Positions 35,368-43,808 of a DNA stretch of 64,000 nucleotides are shown here, piece by piece. A program made the position numbers and the translations under genes. The notes under the pieces are model-generated. The model had not been told where the DNA came from, did not search any database, and saw nothing but the letters and a program-made list of their open reading frames with translations. Position 1 is the first letter of the stretch. Each line of letters starts with the position of its first letter. The stretch lies in assembly GCF_902859805.1 (NCBI RefSeq), contig NZ_CADIKC010000011.1, forward strand, positions 186,001 through 250,000, written 5' to 3'. The stretch comes from Paraburkholderia sediminicola (lineage in GTDB: Bacteria; Pseudomonadota; Gammaproteobacteria; Burkholderiales; Burkholderiaceae).

Positions 35368-35868
35368 ATGAAAAAAGGTCTGTTAGCCGTAGTGTGCGTA
35401 GTGGCGGCGGGGTGTTCGACGCAGGGGCAGGTGAACCCGGACGTGATGCAGATCGCGACGACGCCGTTGACGTGTTCGAGCAAGACCGAGTGTGATATCT
35501 GGTGGCAGCGAGCCCAGACGTGGGTAGCCGGCCATTCGACGTACAAGATCGAGTCGTCGACTGACACGTTGATCCAGACATCGGGCCCAGACGGCGGCAA
35601 GCGCGCGCTGGCGTACCAGATAACGCGGACCCCAAATCCGGACGGCACAGCAACGATCGGTTTCGCAGCACATTGCGACGGCTCGATGGGTTGCAAACCG
35701 AACCCATGGGAGGCGGGCGCCGACTTCAAGCAATACGTACGAGGCAACATGCCGGGCGCGCCGCAAAGCGACGCAAAACCATCGCAACCAGCACCAACCG
35801 CGATGCACCCCGACGCCTCGCAGGGACAATCGGTGCCAGGAGCAAGCGGAGAAGCGATAACGCAGTGA
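35368..35868 (+). CDS. Predicted lipoprotein of unknown function
   Basis: A 166-residue protein with a lipoprotein signal peptide (MKKGLLAVVCVVAAGC), the lipobox VAAGC giving Cys16 as lipidation site. The mature part has further Cys residues in LTCSSKTECDIWW and AHCDGSMGCKPNPW, Trp-rich segments and a Pro/Gln-rich tail. It resembles uncharacterised Burkholderia lipoproteins; no functional domain is recognised. The GGGAGG just upstream of ATG 35368 supports the start. Located between terminators and the repeat region. Confidence 0.78.
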   Translation: MKKGLLAVVCVVAAGCSTQGQVNPDVMQIATTPLTCSSKTECDIWWQRAQTWVAGHSTYKIESSTDTLIQTSGPDGGKRALAYQITRTPNPDGTATIGFAAHCDGSMGCKPNPWEAGADFKQYVRGNMPGAPQSDAKPSQPAPTAMHPDASQGQSVPGASGEAITQ

Positions 35869-36029
35869 GAAGTAAAAAACGGCAACGCAATCAGTAACGA
35901 ATCAGCTCGCGATCCTCTGCGAGGATCGCTTCACCAGACATCGCGTGTAGAACTATCCGATCGGCATTGCGCACAAAAATCAGACACTCCACCCAACAAC
36001 ACAAAAGCACGACAAGTGGTTTTAAGAGC

Positions 36030-36291
36030 GACTCTTCGTCGCGCGCAGCGCCGCCGGAAGAATGACACCCTTGTCACAAGCATGTGCAGGTGCACGAACC
36101 CAGATTCCAGTCGCACCACTACCCGCAGCAGACCACGGTGCCCACTTAGCATTAGCGGTTTGAGCTGCTTTCTTTTGCCTACTTTTCTTTGCAGCCGGCA
36201 AAGAAAAGTAGGTGCCGCCCCGCACAGGGGCAACGCTAATAGACCACTAACAAAACAAGGAAAGGCACCAAACCCGAAGGCAAAAAACCCC
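36030..36291. repeat. Paraburkholderia-type palindromic repeat, copy 1
   Basis: The core is a 15-bp perfect hairpin, CCTACTTTTCTTTGC (36178-36192) and GCAAAGAAAAGTAGG (36198-36212), with a C/G-rich dyad (GCCGCCCCGCACAGGGGC) on one side and TTAGCATTAGCGGTTTGAGCTGC on the other. A flank resembling the gspK copies (36050-36130, with GACACCCTTGTCACAAGC) extends it to about 260 bp. It ends at the EmrB stop codon. Two more copies lie at 44930-45090 and 45472-45644. It translates into pseudo-ORFs in several frames and carries no genuine gene. Confidence 0.8.
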
Positions 36292-37854
36292 TCAATGCCC
36301 CATAGAAGGCCCAACCCCCTTCCTGGGTTTAGTAACCCAAACAAGCACAGCCAACACAAGAAACGCCGCACAAGAAATGCGGAAAAAATCATTAGTGGCC
36401 ATCATATAAGCCTGCGCAGTAACAACCTGATTCAACTGAGCAGTAAGACTATCCCCAGAAAGCCCAAGACTCCCCAACGCGCTGGTATAGGCATTGGTGT
36501 TAGCCGCATAAACGTTCACAGAATCCGTCAGCATCGCATGATGATAGATGGTGTCATTCTCCCAGTACGTCGTGCTAATCGCCGTCCCAATCGCCCCAGA
36601 CAAAGTCCGAAAAAAGTTCGACAACCCGGAAGCACTAGCAAGCCGCTCATCCGACACGCTGGACAGTGTAATAGTCGTCATCGGCACAAAGAAACAGGCA
36701 ACGCCAATCCCCTGCACCAACCGCGGCCAGATCACATGATTGAACGGCACATCGAGCGTAAAAGTCGAATTCCAGAACGACACGAACGCAAACACGATGA
36801 AGGCAAAACTCGCCACCACCCGCAGATTCAACCGATGCATGTTCTTGCCGATCATCGGCGACAAAAACAGCGCAAGAATGCCGACCGGTGCCGTCGCCAA
36901 ACCGGCAAGCCCGGCGGTATACCCCATCACCGTCTGCAGCCAGAGCGGGAAAATCACCACTGACCCGAAGAACGCCATAAACCCGAATGAAATGATCACC
37001 ACGCCGAGCGCGAAGTTGCGATCCTTGAACAGCGAGAGATCGACAACGGGTTCCTTGTCCGTCATCTCCCACACCAGCAGGAACGCAATCGACACCACCG
37101 CGATAATGGCCAGCGTGATGATGAACGTCGAGTTGAACCAGTCGCGATCCTTACCGAGGTCGAGCACCATCTGCAGGCACGACACGCCGATCACGAGCAA
37201 CGCGAGGCCGACTGCATCGATGCGCTGTTTGGTGACCTTGGTTTCGCGGCCGCGCAGCAGCAGGTACGCGCACACCGCCGAGAACAACCCGATCGGCACA
37301 TTGATGTAGAAGATCCACGGCCACGTGTAGTTGTCGGTGATATAGCCGCCCATCACGGGACCGAAAATCGGCGCGCAAATCACCGTCATGGCCCAAAGGC
37401 CGAGCGCGAGCCCGCGCTTTTCCGGTGGGTAAGAACGCATCAGGATCGTCTGCGAAAGCGGGACCATCGGCCCGGAGACGAGCCCCTGCAGGAGCCGGAA
37501 TGCGATCAGCGACTCGAAGTTATGCGCGAAACCGCACAGCGCCGAGGCGATCGTGAAAAGCAGAACGGACAGCGTGAACAGCCGCACCTCGCCCACGCGA
37601 CGCGCCAGCCACCCGGTCAACGGCACGGCGATCGCCGAGGCCACGGAATACGACGAGATGACCCAGGTGCCCTGACTGGTCGCCACGCCGAGGCTGCCGG
37701 AGATAGTCGGCACGGCGACGTTCGCAATCGAGGTGTCGAGCACTTCCATGAAGGTGCCGAGCGCGAGACCAACGGTGAGCAAGGCCAGCGCCCCGCCTTT
37801 GAGCGGAGTGGGTTCGGCGGCGGGTAGGGCGTCGGCGGAAGCCGTGGCAGCCAT
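36292..37854 (-). CDS. emrB: MFS multidrug transporter, DHA2 (EmrB/QacA) family
   Basis: A 520-residue proton-driven efflux protein with about 14 hydrophobic segments. Motifs include GTFMEVLDTSIANVAVPTISG (motif D1-like), GTWVISSYSVASAIAVPLTGWLARRVGEVRLFTLS (motif A) and GVALGLWAMT-like region followed by GPVMGGYI (motif C). In the EmrAB-TolC type pump it works with an EmrA adaptor and an outer membrane channel. No emrA gene lies in the 135-bp gap to the MarR gene or elsewhere in the window, though an OprM-type channel lies divergent at 39.4 kb. Probably controlled by the MarR protein. Its 3' end runs directly into the palindromic repeat. Confidence 0.9.
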   Translation of the reverse strand: MAATASADALPAAEPTPLKGGALALLTVGLALGTFMEVLDTSIANVAVPTISGSLGVATSQGTWVISSYSVASAIAVPLTGWLARRVGEVRLFTLSVLLFTIASALCGFAHNFESLIAFRLLQGLVSGPMVPLSQTILMRSYPPEKRGLALGLWAMTVICAPIFGPVMGGYITDNYTWPWIFYINVPIGLFSAVCAYLLLRGRETKVTKQRIDAVGLALLVIGVSCLQMVLDLGKDRDWFNSTFIITLAIIAVVSIAFLLVWEMTDKEPVVDLSLFKDRNFALGVVIISFGFMAFFGSVVIFPLWLQTVMGYTAGLAGLATAPVGILALFLSPMIGKNMHRLNLRVVASFAFIVFAFVSFWNSTFTLDVPFNHVIWPRLVQGIGVACFFVPMTTITLSSVSDERLASASGLSNFFRTLSGAIGTAISTTYWENDTIYHHAMLTDSVNVYAANTNAYTSALGSLGLSGDSLTAQLNQVVTAQAYMMATNDFFRISCAAFLVLAVLVWVTKPRKGVGPSMGH

Positions 37855-37989
37855 GTGTGTTTCTCCTCAGCCTGGAAAGCTTGTCGCGGCAGCTTTATCG
37901 CACCCTTCAAGCGGCGCGCTTACATGCCGGATCACCCTCTGCCCAGACAGACATTTTCAAACGATGGCGCTTTCAAAAGCGCCTCTTGG

Positions 37990-38532
37990 TTACTGCCCGC
38001 CGTGACCTGGCGGAGGTTCTTCGGATGACTCTTCCAGCGAGTCCTGCGATGGTCCGAGGCCGCAACATGCACTTGCTCCCTCATCGATCCCGTTCGCAAT
38101 GAAACGGCCGAGCAGGTCGAGCAGGGTGGCGTGGTCGGCGGCGGAAAATCCGCGCAACTGCTCGTTCAGCACGGCGGCTCCCAGACTGGGCAATTGCTTC
38201 GCCGCTTCGTGGCCCTGCGGCGTCAGCTCCAGCTTGACCATGCGGCGGTCGGCGTCGCTGCGCGTTCGCACGATAAAGCCTTTCTTTTCAAGGCGATCGA
38301 GCAGACGCGTCATGGATCCGCTGTCGTATGACATCACGCGCGACAACTCGAACGGCGTGCTCGCGCGTTGCGCGGATAACACCAGAATCACGCCGATCTG
38401 CTGGGCGGTCAGTCCTAACGGTTTGACCGCGCGGTCCATCCGCTCGACCAGCACGTTTCGCGCTTTCGTCAGGTAATAGCCGAGACTCGATTCGAGGTGA
38501 ATCTCGTCCGCGTTGTAAGGGCCGTCTGGCAT
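37990..38532 (-). CDS. MarR family transcriptional regulator
   Basis: A 180-residue MarR/EmrR-type repressor. The winged helix is visible: LGYYLTKARNVLVERMDRAVKPLGLTAQQIGVILVLS, RVMSYDSGSMTRLLDRLEKKGFIVRTRSDADRRMVKLELTPQG. ATG 38532 (MPDGPYNADEIHLE) is chosen; the frame is open to a TTG 60 bp upstream. The C-terminus ends in an unusual acidic/Pro tail with CCGLGPSQDSLEESSEEPPPG, possibly redox-active through the Cys pair. It precedes emrB by 135 bp on the same strand and lies beside an ATTG-N6-CAAT dyad. Confidence 0.88.
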   Translation of the reverse strand: MPDGPYNADEIHLESSLGYYLTKARNVLVERMDRAVKPLGLTAQQIGVILVLSAQRASTPFELSRVMSYDSGSMTRLLDRLEKKGFIVRTRSDADRRMVKLELTPQGHEAAKQLPSLGAAVLNEQLRGFSAADHATLLDLLGRFIANGIDEGASACCGLGPSQDSLEESSEEPPPGHGGQ

Positions 38533-38667
38533 CGTGTATCCGGGAACATCGTCAAGCAGAACGGATTCTAGCTGCCTAAGCAGACAAGTCAAATTTCATT
38601 TCGCGTCGTGCGAACAGCGCAAAAAACAACACCGCGGCTGCGCGTGAGCAAAGTATCTTGAAATTTA

Positions 38668-38681
38668 ATTGCATAGTCAAT
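38668..38681. promoter_or_regulatory. Candidate MarR operator
   Basis: ATTG-CATAGT-CAAT, a short inverted repeat in an AT-rich patch upstream of the MarR gene, matches the loose TTGN-type palindromes of MarR regulators. The overlapping AT-rich sequence TATTATTATA suggests a promoter. Confidence 0.4.
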
Positions 38682-38784
38682 ATTATTATAGGCAACGAGT
38701 TACGTGCGAACCGCGCCACCCGAGACCATGTTCTGACCGATTGTCTGCACGCCGCAATGGCGCCGTGCCAAAAGGATTTCCCCG

Positions 38785-39147
38785 ATGCTGTACCTCAAAA
38801 ACACCCTTGGCGGCTTGAGCCGCTCCCTGACCGATTCCGCGCTGAGCAACTTTCAAGGTCCGCATCGCTGGTGGAAGCTCGCGTTGTTCGCCGTGCTGTT
38901 CGTGCTGCCCGGTGGATCGGTGGGCGTCGCGGTGTTGGCGTGGGTGGAGCATCGGCGAGGGCAGAAGGGGACCAAGGCCGTCCCGGCGGAATCGGTGGGG
39001 TCCGTCATTGTGACGGGGAGTGTCGTCGCGACCGCCGCTGCTGCTGCAAGCCCGGTTGGCCCTTGCCAGGCACGCTCAGGCGCGGCCTGCCGCGCCGCGG
39101 CTGGCAAGCAGGCCCGGCAACCCACGTCATCGGATTCGCGCGTTTGA
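38785..39147 (+). CDS. Small membrane protein of unknown function
   Basis: A 120-residue protein with a good Shine-Dalgarno (AAGGA about 10 bases before ATG). A single transmembrane segment (about residues 31-53, KLALFAVLFVLPGGSVGVAVLAWV) is followed by an Ala/Ser/Val-rich tail with several Cys (GPCQARSGAACRAAAG). No known domain. It lies between the MarR operator region and the OprM-type gene and could be cotranscribed with neither or with the latter (249 bp away). Confidence 0.5.
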   Translation: MLYLKNTLGGLSRSLTDSALSNFQGPHRWWKLALFAVLFVLPGGSVGVAVLAWVEHRRGQKGTKAVPAESVGSVIVTGSVVATAAAAASPVGPCQARSGAACRAAAGKQARQPTSSDSRV

Positions 39148-39396
39148 TTCTCTAGTCGTAGAACCGGCCTTTGCTGCCTGTGCGGCGCTTTTCCGCCGCC
39201 AGAGTCAGCACGGCCGGTAACAGCACGTAACCATCCCGACACGCTAAGTAACACACCTCCGCCTTCCCCCGCATTACCCTTTCAGTTTCCCGCGTCCAAG
39301 CGGTCCCATACGCTAACATTCCGGCAGAGCCATGATCTCGCCCGGCCGGCAGCGCCGCCATCGGCCGCACTGCGGCGTCCAGAAGGAATCCATTGC

Positions 39397-40965
39397 ATGC
39401 AGTTTGAACGAATCGCGCGCGCGCGGACGCTTGCGCCACGCGCCCTGACTATCGCGGTCGCCACGGCTCTCGCCACCGTGCTGGCCGGTTGTGTGGTCGG
39501 CCCCGACTACAAGCGGCCCGCGGCCGAGATCCCCGCGTCCTACAAGGAAGCCGCGCCCGGCTGGAAAGTCGCCCAGCCGGCCGATCAGCACGACCGCGGC
39601 GACTGGTGGACCATCTACCAGGACCCGCAACTCAACGCGCTCGAAGACCAGCTGAACGCCTCGAACCAGAGCGTCGCCCAATTTGCCGCCGCCTATCGCC
39701 AGGCGCGTGCGCTGGTGGGCGAGGCGCGCGCGGCGTATTTCCCGACCATCGGTGCGTCGGCAGGCGCAACGCGCTCCGGCAACGGTTCGTCGTCCAGTAG
39801 CAACTCGGCAACCGCGTCGAGCCGCTCCGGCATCAGCAATAGCTTCAACGTACAGCTCGACGCAAGCTGGGAGCCGGACCTGTGGGGCTCGGTCACGCGT
39901 TCGGTCAATTCACAGAAAGCCGGTCAGCAGGGCGCCGCCGCCGATCTGGCGAATGCGCGGCTGTCCGCCCAGGCCACGCTCGCGCAAACCTATTTCTCGC
40001 TGCGCGCGCTCGACTCCACCCAGAAGCTGCTCGACGACACCGTCGCGGCTTACCAGCGCTCGCTGCAGCTCACGCAGAACCAGTACGCGGCCGGCGTCGC
40101 CGCGCGCTCGGACGTGATCCAGGCGCAAACGCAGTTGCAATCGGCACAGGCGGCGGCAATCGACAACGGTGTGCAGCGCGCGCAGGACGAGCACGCAATC
40201 GCCGTACTCGTCGGCGAACCGGCCTCGACCTTCTCGATTCCGTCGATGCCACTCACCGCCACGCCCCCCGCCGTGCCCGAGCAAATGCCGTCGGCGCTGC
40301 TCGAGCGGCGCCCGGATATCGCATCGGCTGAGCGCAAGGCCGCGGCGGCGAACGAACAGATCGGCGTCGCGATTGCGGCGTTCTTCCCGACGCTGACGCT
40401 GTCGGCCACGGGTGGCTTCCAGAGTTCGGTGTTCTCGCAATTGCTGACCGCGCCGTCGCGTTTCTGGACGCTCGGCCCGCAACTCGCCGCCACGATCTTC
40501 GACGCCGGCCTGCGCGAGGCAAAGACCGAAGCCGCACGTGCAGCCTACGACCAGAACGTCGCCGCGTACCGCCAAACAATTCTGACCGCGTTCCAGGACG
40601 TCGAGGACAATCTCGCCTCGCAGCGCATCCTCGAACAGGAAATCGTCGTGCAGCAGCAAGCGGTGGATTCAGCGCGCCAGGCGCTGGCCATCGTCACGAA
40701 CGAATACAAGGCGGGTACGGTTGGCTACGTCAACGTGCTGACCGCGCAGACCACGGCTTTCCTGGCTGAGCAGAAGCTGGAAAATATCGCCGGGCAGCGG
40801 ATGGTGTCGTCGGTGGGTCTGGTGAAGGCGCTCGGCGGCGGCTGGGACGTGTCGCAAATGAACCGCGAAACGGGCGATATGGCGGCGCCCGCGCCGCAGC
40901 CGACAGCGTCGGCGACGCCGGTGGCACAAAGCGGAGTCGCGCCGCAATCGGCGCAGAGCAACTAG
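39397..40965 (+). CDS. Outer membrane efflux lipoprotein, NodT/OprM family
   Basis: The outer membrane channel of an RND or MFS tripartite pump, 522 residues. A lipoprotein signal ends at LAGC (Cys32), followed by VVGPDYKRPAAEIP typical of OprM/NodT. Two OEP repeats follow (FNVQLDASWEPDLWGSVTRSVNSQKAGQQGA; LSAQATLAQTYFSLRALD; LLERRPDIASAERKAAAANEQIGVAIAAFFPTLTLSATGGF; AGTVGYVNVLTAQTTAFLAEQ). A Ser/Asn-rich stretch (SGNGSSSSSNSATASSRSG) and an Ala/Pro-rich C-terminal tail (about 40 residues) are extras. It may serve the EmrB transporter, which lacks its own adaptor. Confidence 0.92.
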   Translation: MQFERIARARTLAPRALTIAVATALATVLAGCVVGPDYKRPAAEIPASYKEAAPGWKVAQPADQHDRGDWWTIYQDPQLNALEDQLNASNQSVAQFAAAYRQARALVGEARAAYFPTIGASAGATRSGNGSSSSSNSATASSRSGISNSFNVQLDASWEPDLWGSVTRSVNSQKAGQQGAAADLANARLSAQATLAQTYFSLRALDSTQKLLDDTVAAYQRSLQLTQNQYAAGVAARSDVIQAQTQLQSAQAAAIDNGVQRAQDEHAIAVLVGEPASTFSIPSMPLTATPPAVPEQMPSALLERRPDIASAERKAAAANEQIGVAIAAFFPTLTLSATGGFQSSVFSQLLTAPSRFWTLGPQLAATIFDAGLREAKTEAARAAYDQNVAAYRQTILTAFQDVEDNLASQRILEQEIVVQQQAVDSARQALAIVTNEYKAGTVGYVNVLTAQTTAFLAEQKLENIAGQRMVSSVGLVKALGGGWDVSQMNRETGDMAAPAPQPTASATPVAQSGVAPQSAQSN

Positions 40966-40996
40966 GCAGGGAACTCGTAAAGTCAAAGCCAAAGCG

Positions 40997-41036
40997 AAAA
41001 AGGCATGGCCGCGAATTGCAGCCATGCCTTTTTTTT
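40997..41036. terminator. Bidirectional intrinsic terminator between the OprM-type gene and gspN
   Basis: AAAGGCATGGC/GCCATGCCTTT forms an 11-12-bp stem with T8 on the plus side and A-rich on the other, giving T5 on the minus strand. It can end the plus-strand channel gene and the minus-strand gsp operon, which converge here. Confidence 0.8.
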
Positions 41037-41056
41037 GCGACCTGAGGCTCAGCGCG

Positions 41057-41836
41057 TCAGTGCACGAACGTCAACGCGACCGTATCCGGTCCGCTTGGCC
41101 GGCCCAGCAGATTCAGCAGTCCCGCGAGGTTGTCGCGCGCTTCCGGGGCGGCACTGGCTGTGCCACGAAACGATGTCGAGACGGCTGACACCGTGCCATT
41201 GCCGGTCAGCATCAGTGGCCCCTTGAGAGTCGTCAGATCCAGCGTGGACGACGCACCCTGCGCCTGGAACAGTAACCGGTAAGAACCCAGTGGCTTGACC
41301 AGCGAGACGCGCGAACTGACGTCGTTCAGGGTGACGGTCAACTGGCCGAACGCTTCCTGATTGAAGCTGCGCCAATCGGACCATGCTAGGCGCACGTCGC
41401 CTTGCAGATCGAGCGTATTGAACGGCGCGCCGAGGCCGCTCAGCAGCGAAGCCGGCACCGCCATCGCACCCGGCGTGATGGTCGCGCTGCGCAGGGTTGC
41501 ATCGACGGTGATCGGGTCGGGCATCGCTTCGCTGTGCCGCATGGTCATCCGCACACGGCCGGTAAAGAGCGGCCAGAACGCCGTGCGCCATTCGATCCGC
41601 CCCGGCAGCAGGGTGGCCGCGCTCATGTCGGAACCGGCGGCGAGCATCAGCGTGGCCGAGCCGTGCCACAAGGAACCGGACGGATTGACGAGATTGACGT
41701 GGCCATGGGTTTGTCTGGCGAACTGCGGCGTGATCCAGGCAGCCGGCAACAACGTGAGCATCACGACTGCGTTCGCCAGCAGCGCGACCGCCAGCCAGGG
41801 TAGCGCGACGCGCAGGCGCCGCATCCAGTAAGTCAT
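41057..41836 (-). CDS. gspN: Type II secretion system protein GspN
   Basis: An inner-membrane T2SS component, 259 residues, with one N-terminal transmembrane helix (about residues 12-34, LPWLAVALLANAVVMLTLLPA) and a periplasmic remainder containing GSLWHGSATLML and related beta-rich repeats. GspN is found in only some T2SS clusters and its role is not fixed. It is the last gene of the gspG-N operon, 22 bp after gspM, and ends next to a bidirectional terminator. Confidence 0.88.
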   Translation of the reverse strand: MTYWMRRLRVALPWLAVALLANAVVMLTLLPAAWITPQFARQTHGHVNLVNPSGSLWHGSATLMLAAGSDMSAATLLPGRIEWRTAFWPLFTGRVRMTMRHSEAMPDPITVDATLRSATITPGAMAVPASLLSGLGAPFNTLDLQGDVRLAWSDWRSFNQEAFGQLTVTLNDVSSRVSLVKPLGSYRLLFQAQGASSTLDLTTLKGPLMLTGNGTVSAVSTSFRGTASAAPEARDNLAGLLNLLGRPSGPDTVALTFVH

Positions 41837-41858
41837 GCGAAATCCTGTAACGGCGCGG

Positions 41859-42362
41859 TCATTTGGCGGTAGACGGCTGCATCGACGCCGTCAGATCCAC
41901 CTGGCCGTCTTCCTTGAGCGCGGTCACGTGCGCCTCGGCGACCTGCACCTTGAACTGCTTGCGCGCATCGTCGACCCAGCTCGTCCACGCGGGGAACGCC
42001 ACGTTCTTCATCTGGATCTGCACCACGTTGCCGATCACCTGCACCTGGGTCGCGGCAAGGCCGTGATCGCCGAGCGAGGCGGTGAGCGCGTCCTTCAGCG
42101 CCGCGCCGGTCGGCGCGACACCTTGAGCCGCGGCGGAGAGCTGGCGCGCTTCGTTCGCCTGCGCGGTCATCTGCGCCAGTTGACGCTGCAAGGTGGGCAG
42201 CGATTCACGCAGATGCGCTCGGCCGTCCTGCGCCGGCGCCCACAGCACCGACCATGCGATCACCACGGCCAGCACCCCGCCGCCCCATGCCAGCAGCGTT
42301 TTTTCGCGCTCGGTGCGCTGGTCCCAGAATCCAGCCCAGCTTTGGGCGAGTTCAGCTTTCAT
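41859..42362 (-). CDS. gspM: Type II secretion system protein GspM
   Basis: GspM binds GspL and forms part of the inner-membrane platform. The 167-residue protein has a short cytoplasmic start (MKAELAQSWAGFWDQRTEREKTLLAW), one transmembrane helix (LLAWGGGVLAVVIAWSVLW) and a periplasmic domain. ATG 42362 overlaps the gspL stop as ATGA and is the coupled start; in-frame ATG 42383 would extend it into gspL. Typical size for the family. Confidence 0.9.
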   Translation of the reverse strand: MKAELAQSWAGFWDQRTEREKTLLAWGGGVLAVVIAWSVLWAPAQDGRAHLRESLPTLQRQLAQMTAQANEARQLSAAAQGVAPTGAALKDALTASLGDHGLAATQVQVIGNVVQIQMKNVAFPAWTSWVDDARKQFKVQVAEAHVTALKEDGQVDLTASMQPSTAK

Positions 42363-43780
42363 TGTCCGTTCCTGATGGTCCACTTGCCGGTATTGCTGTC
42401 GATCGCGCCGGTCAGGCCGTTACGCGCGAGACGCTTGGCGAAATCGGGATCGAGTTTCACTTCGGGCTTGAAGGTCACATCGAGCCGCCGGTCGTGATAG
42501 TCGAGCGCGGCGATGCCGTTGACCGGCACTGGCGCCAACGAACGCGCCAGACCATCGGCAAGCGATAGAAAATCGTCCGGTGACAACTCGCCCGCCGCCA
42601 CCCGCAACTGTTGCAACTGGCGCGACATCTGATCGGGCGCATCGAGCACGACCGTCGTCTTGGGGAAGGCGTTGAGGAGCAGCTCGGTCATCTGCGTGTT
42701 GATTGCATCGCGTTGGCGCGCGAGCATCAACCACTGCACGTTCGCGCCAATAATCGCGATCACCAGCGCACCGACCGCCAGCGCGACCGGCAGCCGCAGA
42801 CGCCGCAAGGTCGCTCGGTCGAGCCGCCACGGCTGCGAGGCGAACTCGAATTGACACAGGTCGAAGCGGCACTCCAGCGCGCGGCGGGCGAGTTGCTCGA
42901 ACGGCAGCGGGCTCGCCCCGTGGATATGGGCCGCGAGCTTCGCCGGGCTGGTTGCCGCGAGACTCGGCTCGTTGCCGGGCACTTCCGTCAACATGTACAG
43001 CGAAATCGGCGCAGCACCGGCAAGCGCGCTGAGCGTCGCGTTCACAGAATTAGCCGGCACGGCCAGCCCTTCGCCTTGCACGCCGCGCGCGATAGCCAGC
43101 TCGACGCGCGGTGCACCACTGACCGGCAAGCTTTCGACCTCGCTCCCAAGCAGCAATGCGGGCGCGGTCTGCACGACGGCGCCGAGCACGGCCGCCACCA
43201 TCGGCACCACCGACGCGACGCCAGGCGCCATCACCGGCGCCACGCCCGGCAGCGACGTTGCCACGCTCGCCGAGCCCGCCATGACCGGCTCGCCCGCGTT
43301 GACCATTTCCGCGACTTCGGCGGGCGTATCAAGCGCGACGGCTTGCGGCAGACAGCGCGTAACCGGCACGGCACGCACGCTGCGATGGCCGGCGGCGGCA
43401 AAAGCCTCGCAGATGAAGCGGAACCAGCCGCGGTCGATGATCGCGAGCAACTGCCGCCCGCCCGCGATCGGTTGCGGATCGACGGCGATGTGACAGGTTT
43501 GCGGGTCCTGGATCAGCTGATCCTCGACGACGTTCGGCAGCGCCTGACGCAACCTCGGACCGCGCAAGGGCGGCAGCTTGGCGGGCATCATCAGCAGGTC
43601 GCGGGCGGCGACCATCAGCACCGTCGACGTAGCGCGCGGCAGCAGCGCGAGCGCCGAGCGGCCCGCGCGTTGGGTGCGGCCCGACTTGTCGAGCAGCACG
43701 AACGGCAACTCCGGCAGTTGCCATTCCTGCGATGGCACCGCCGGATCACGCGGCGGCAGTAGGACGATCAGTGTGCTCAA
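42359..43780 (-). CDS. gspL: Type II secretion system protein GspL
   Basis: GspL ties the GspE ATPase to the inner membrane. The 473 residues have an actin-like cytoplasmic domain (PAKLPPLRGPRLRQALPNVVEDQLIQDPQTCHIA), an Ala/Val/Gly-rich insertion (about residues 170-225), a single transmembrane helix (about 322-345, LRLPVALAVGALVIAIIGANVQW) and a periplasmic ferredoxin-like domain. The start is TTG at 43780, preceded by AGAGAG; no in-frame ATG or GTG fits better. It overlaps gspM by four bases and follows gspK after 28 bp. Confidence 0.9.
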   Translation of the reverse strand: MSTLIVLLPPRDPAVPSQEWQLPELPFVLLDKSGRTQRAGRSALALLPRATSTVLMVAARDLLMMPAKLPPLRGPRLRQALPNVVEDQLIQDPQTCHIAVDPQPIAGGRQLLAIIDRGWFRFICEAFAAAGHRSVRAVPVTRCLPQAVALDTPAEVAEMVNAGEPVMAGSASVATSLPGVAPVMAPGVASVVPMVAAVLGAVVQTAPALLLGSEVESLPVSGAPRVELAIARGVQGEGLAVPANSVNATLSALAGAAPISLYMLTEVPGNEPSLAATSPAKLAAHIHGASPLPFEQLARRALECRFDLCQFEFASQPWRLDRATLRRLRLPVALAVGALVIAIIGANVQWLMLARQRDAINTQMTELLLNAFPKTTVVLDAPDQMSRQLQQLRVAAGELSPDDFLSLADGLARSLAPVPVNGIAALDYHDRRLDVTFKPEVKLDPDFAKRLARNGLTGAIDSNTGKWTIRNGQ

Positions 43781-43808
43781 AGGCCACTCTCTCTGGGAAA
43801 GGCGTTAT

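Noticed and set aside
39152..39439. 95-codon minus-strand frame before the OprM-type gene
   Set aside because: Overlaps the start of the channel gene and shows no conserved domain or ribosome site.
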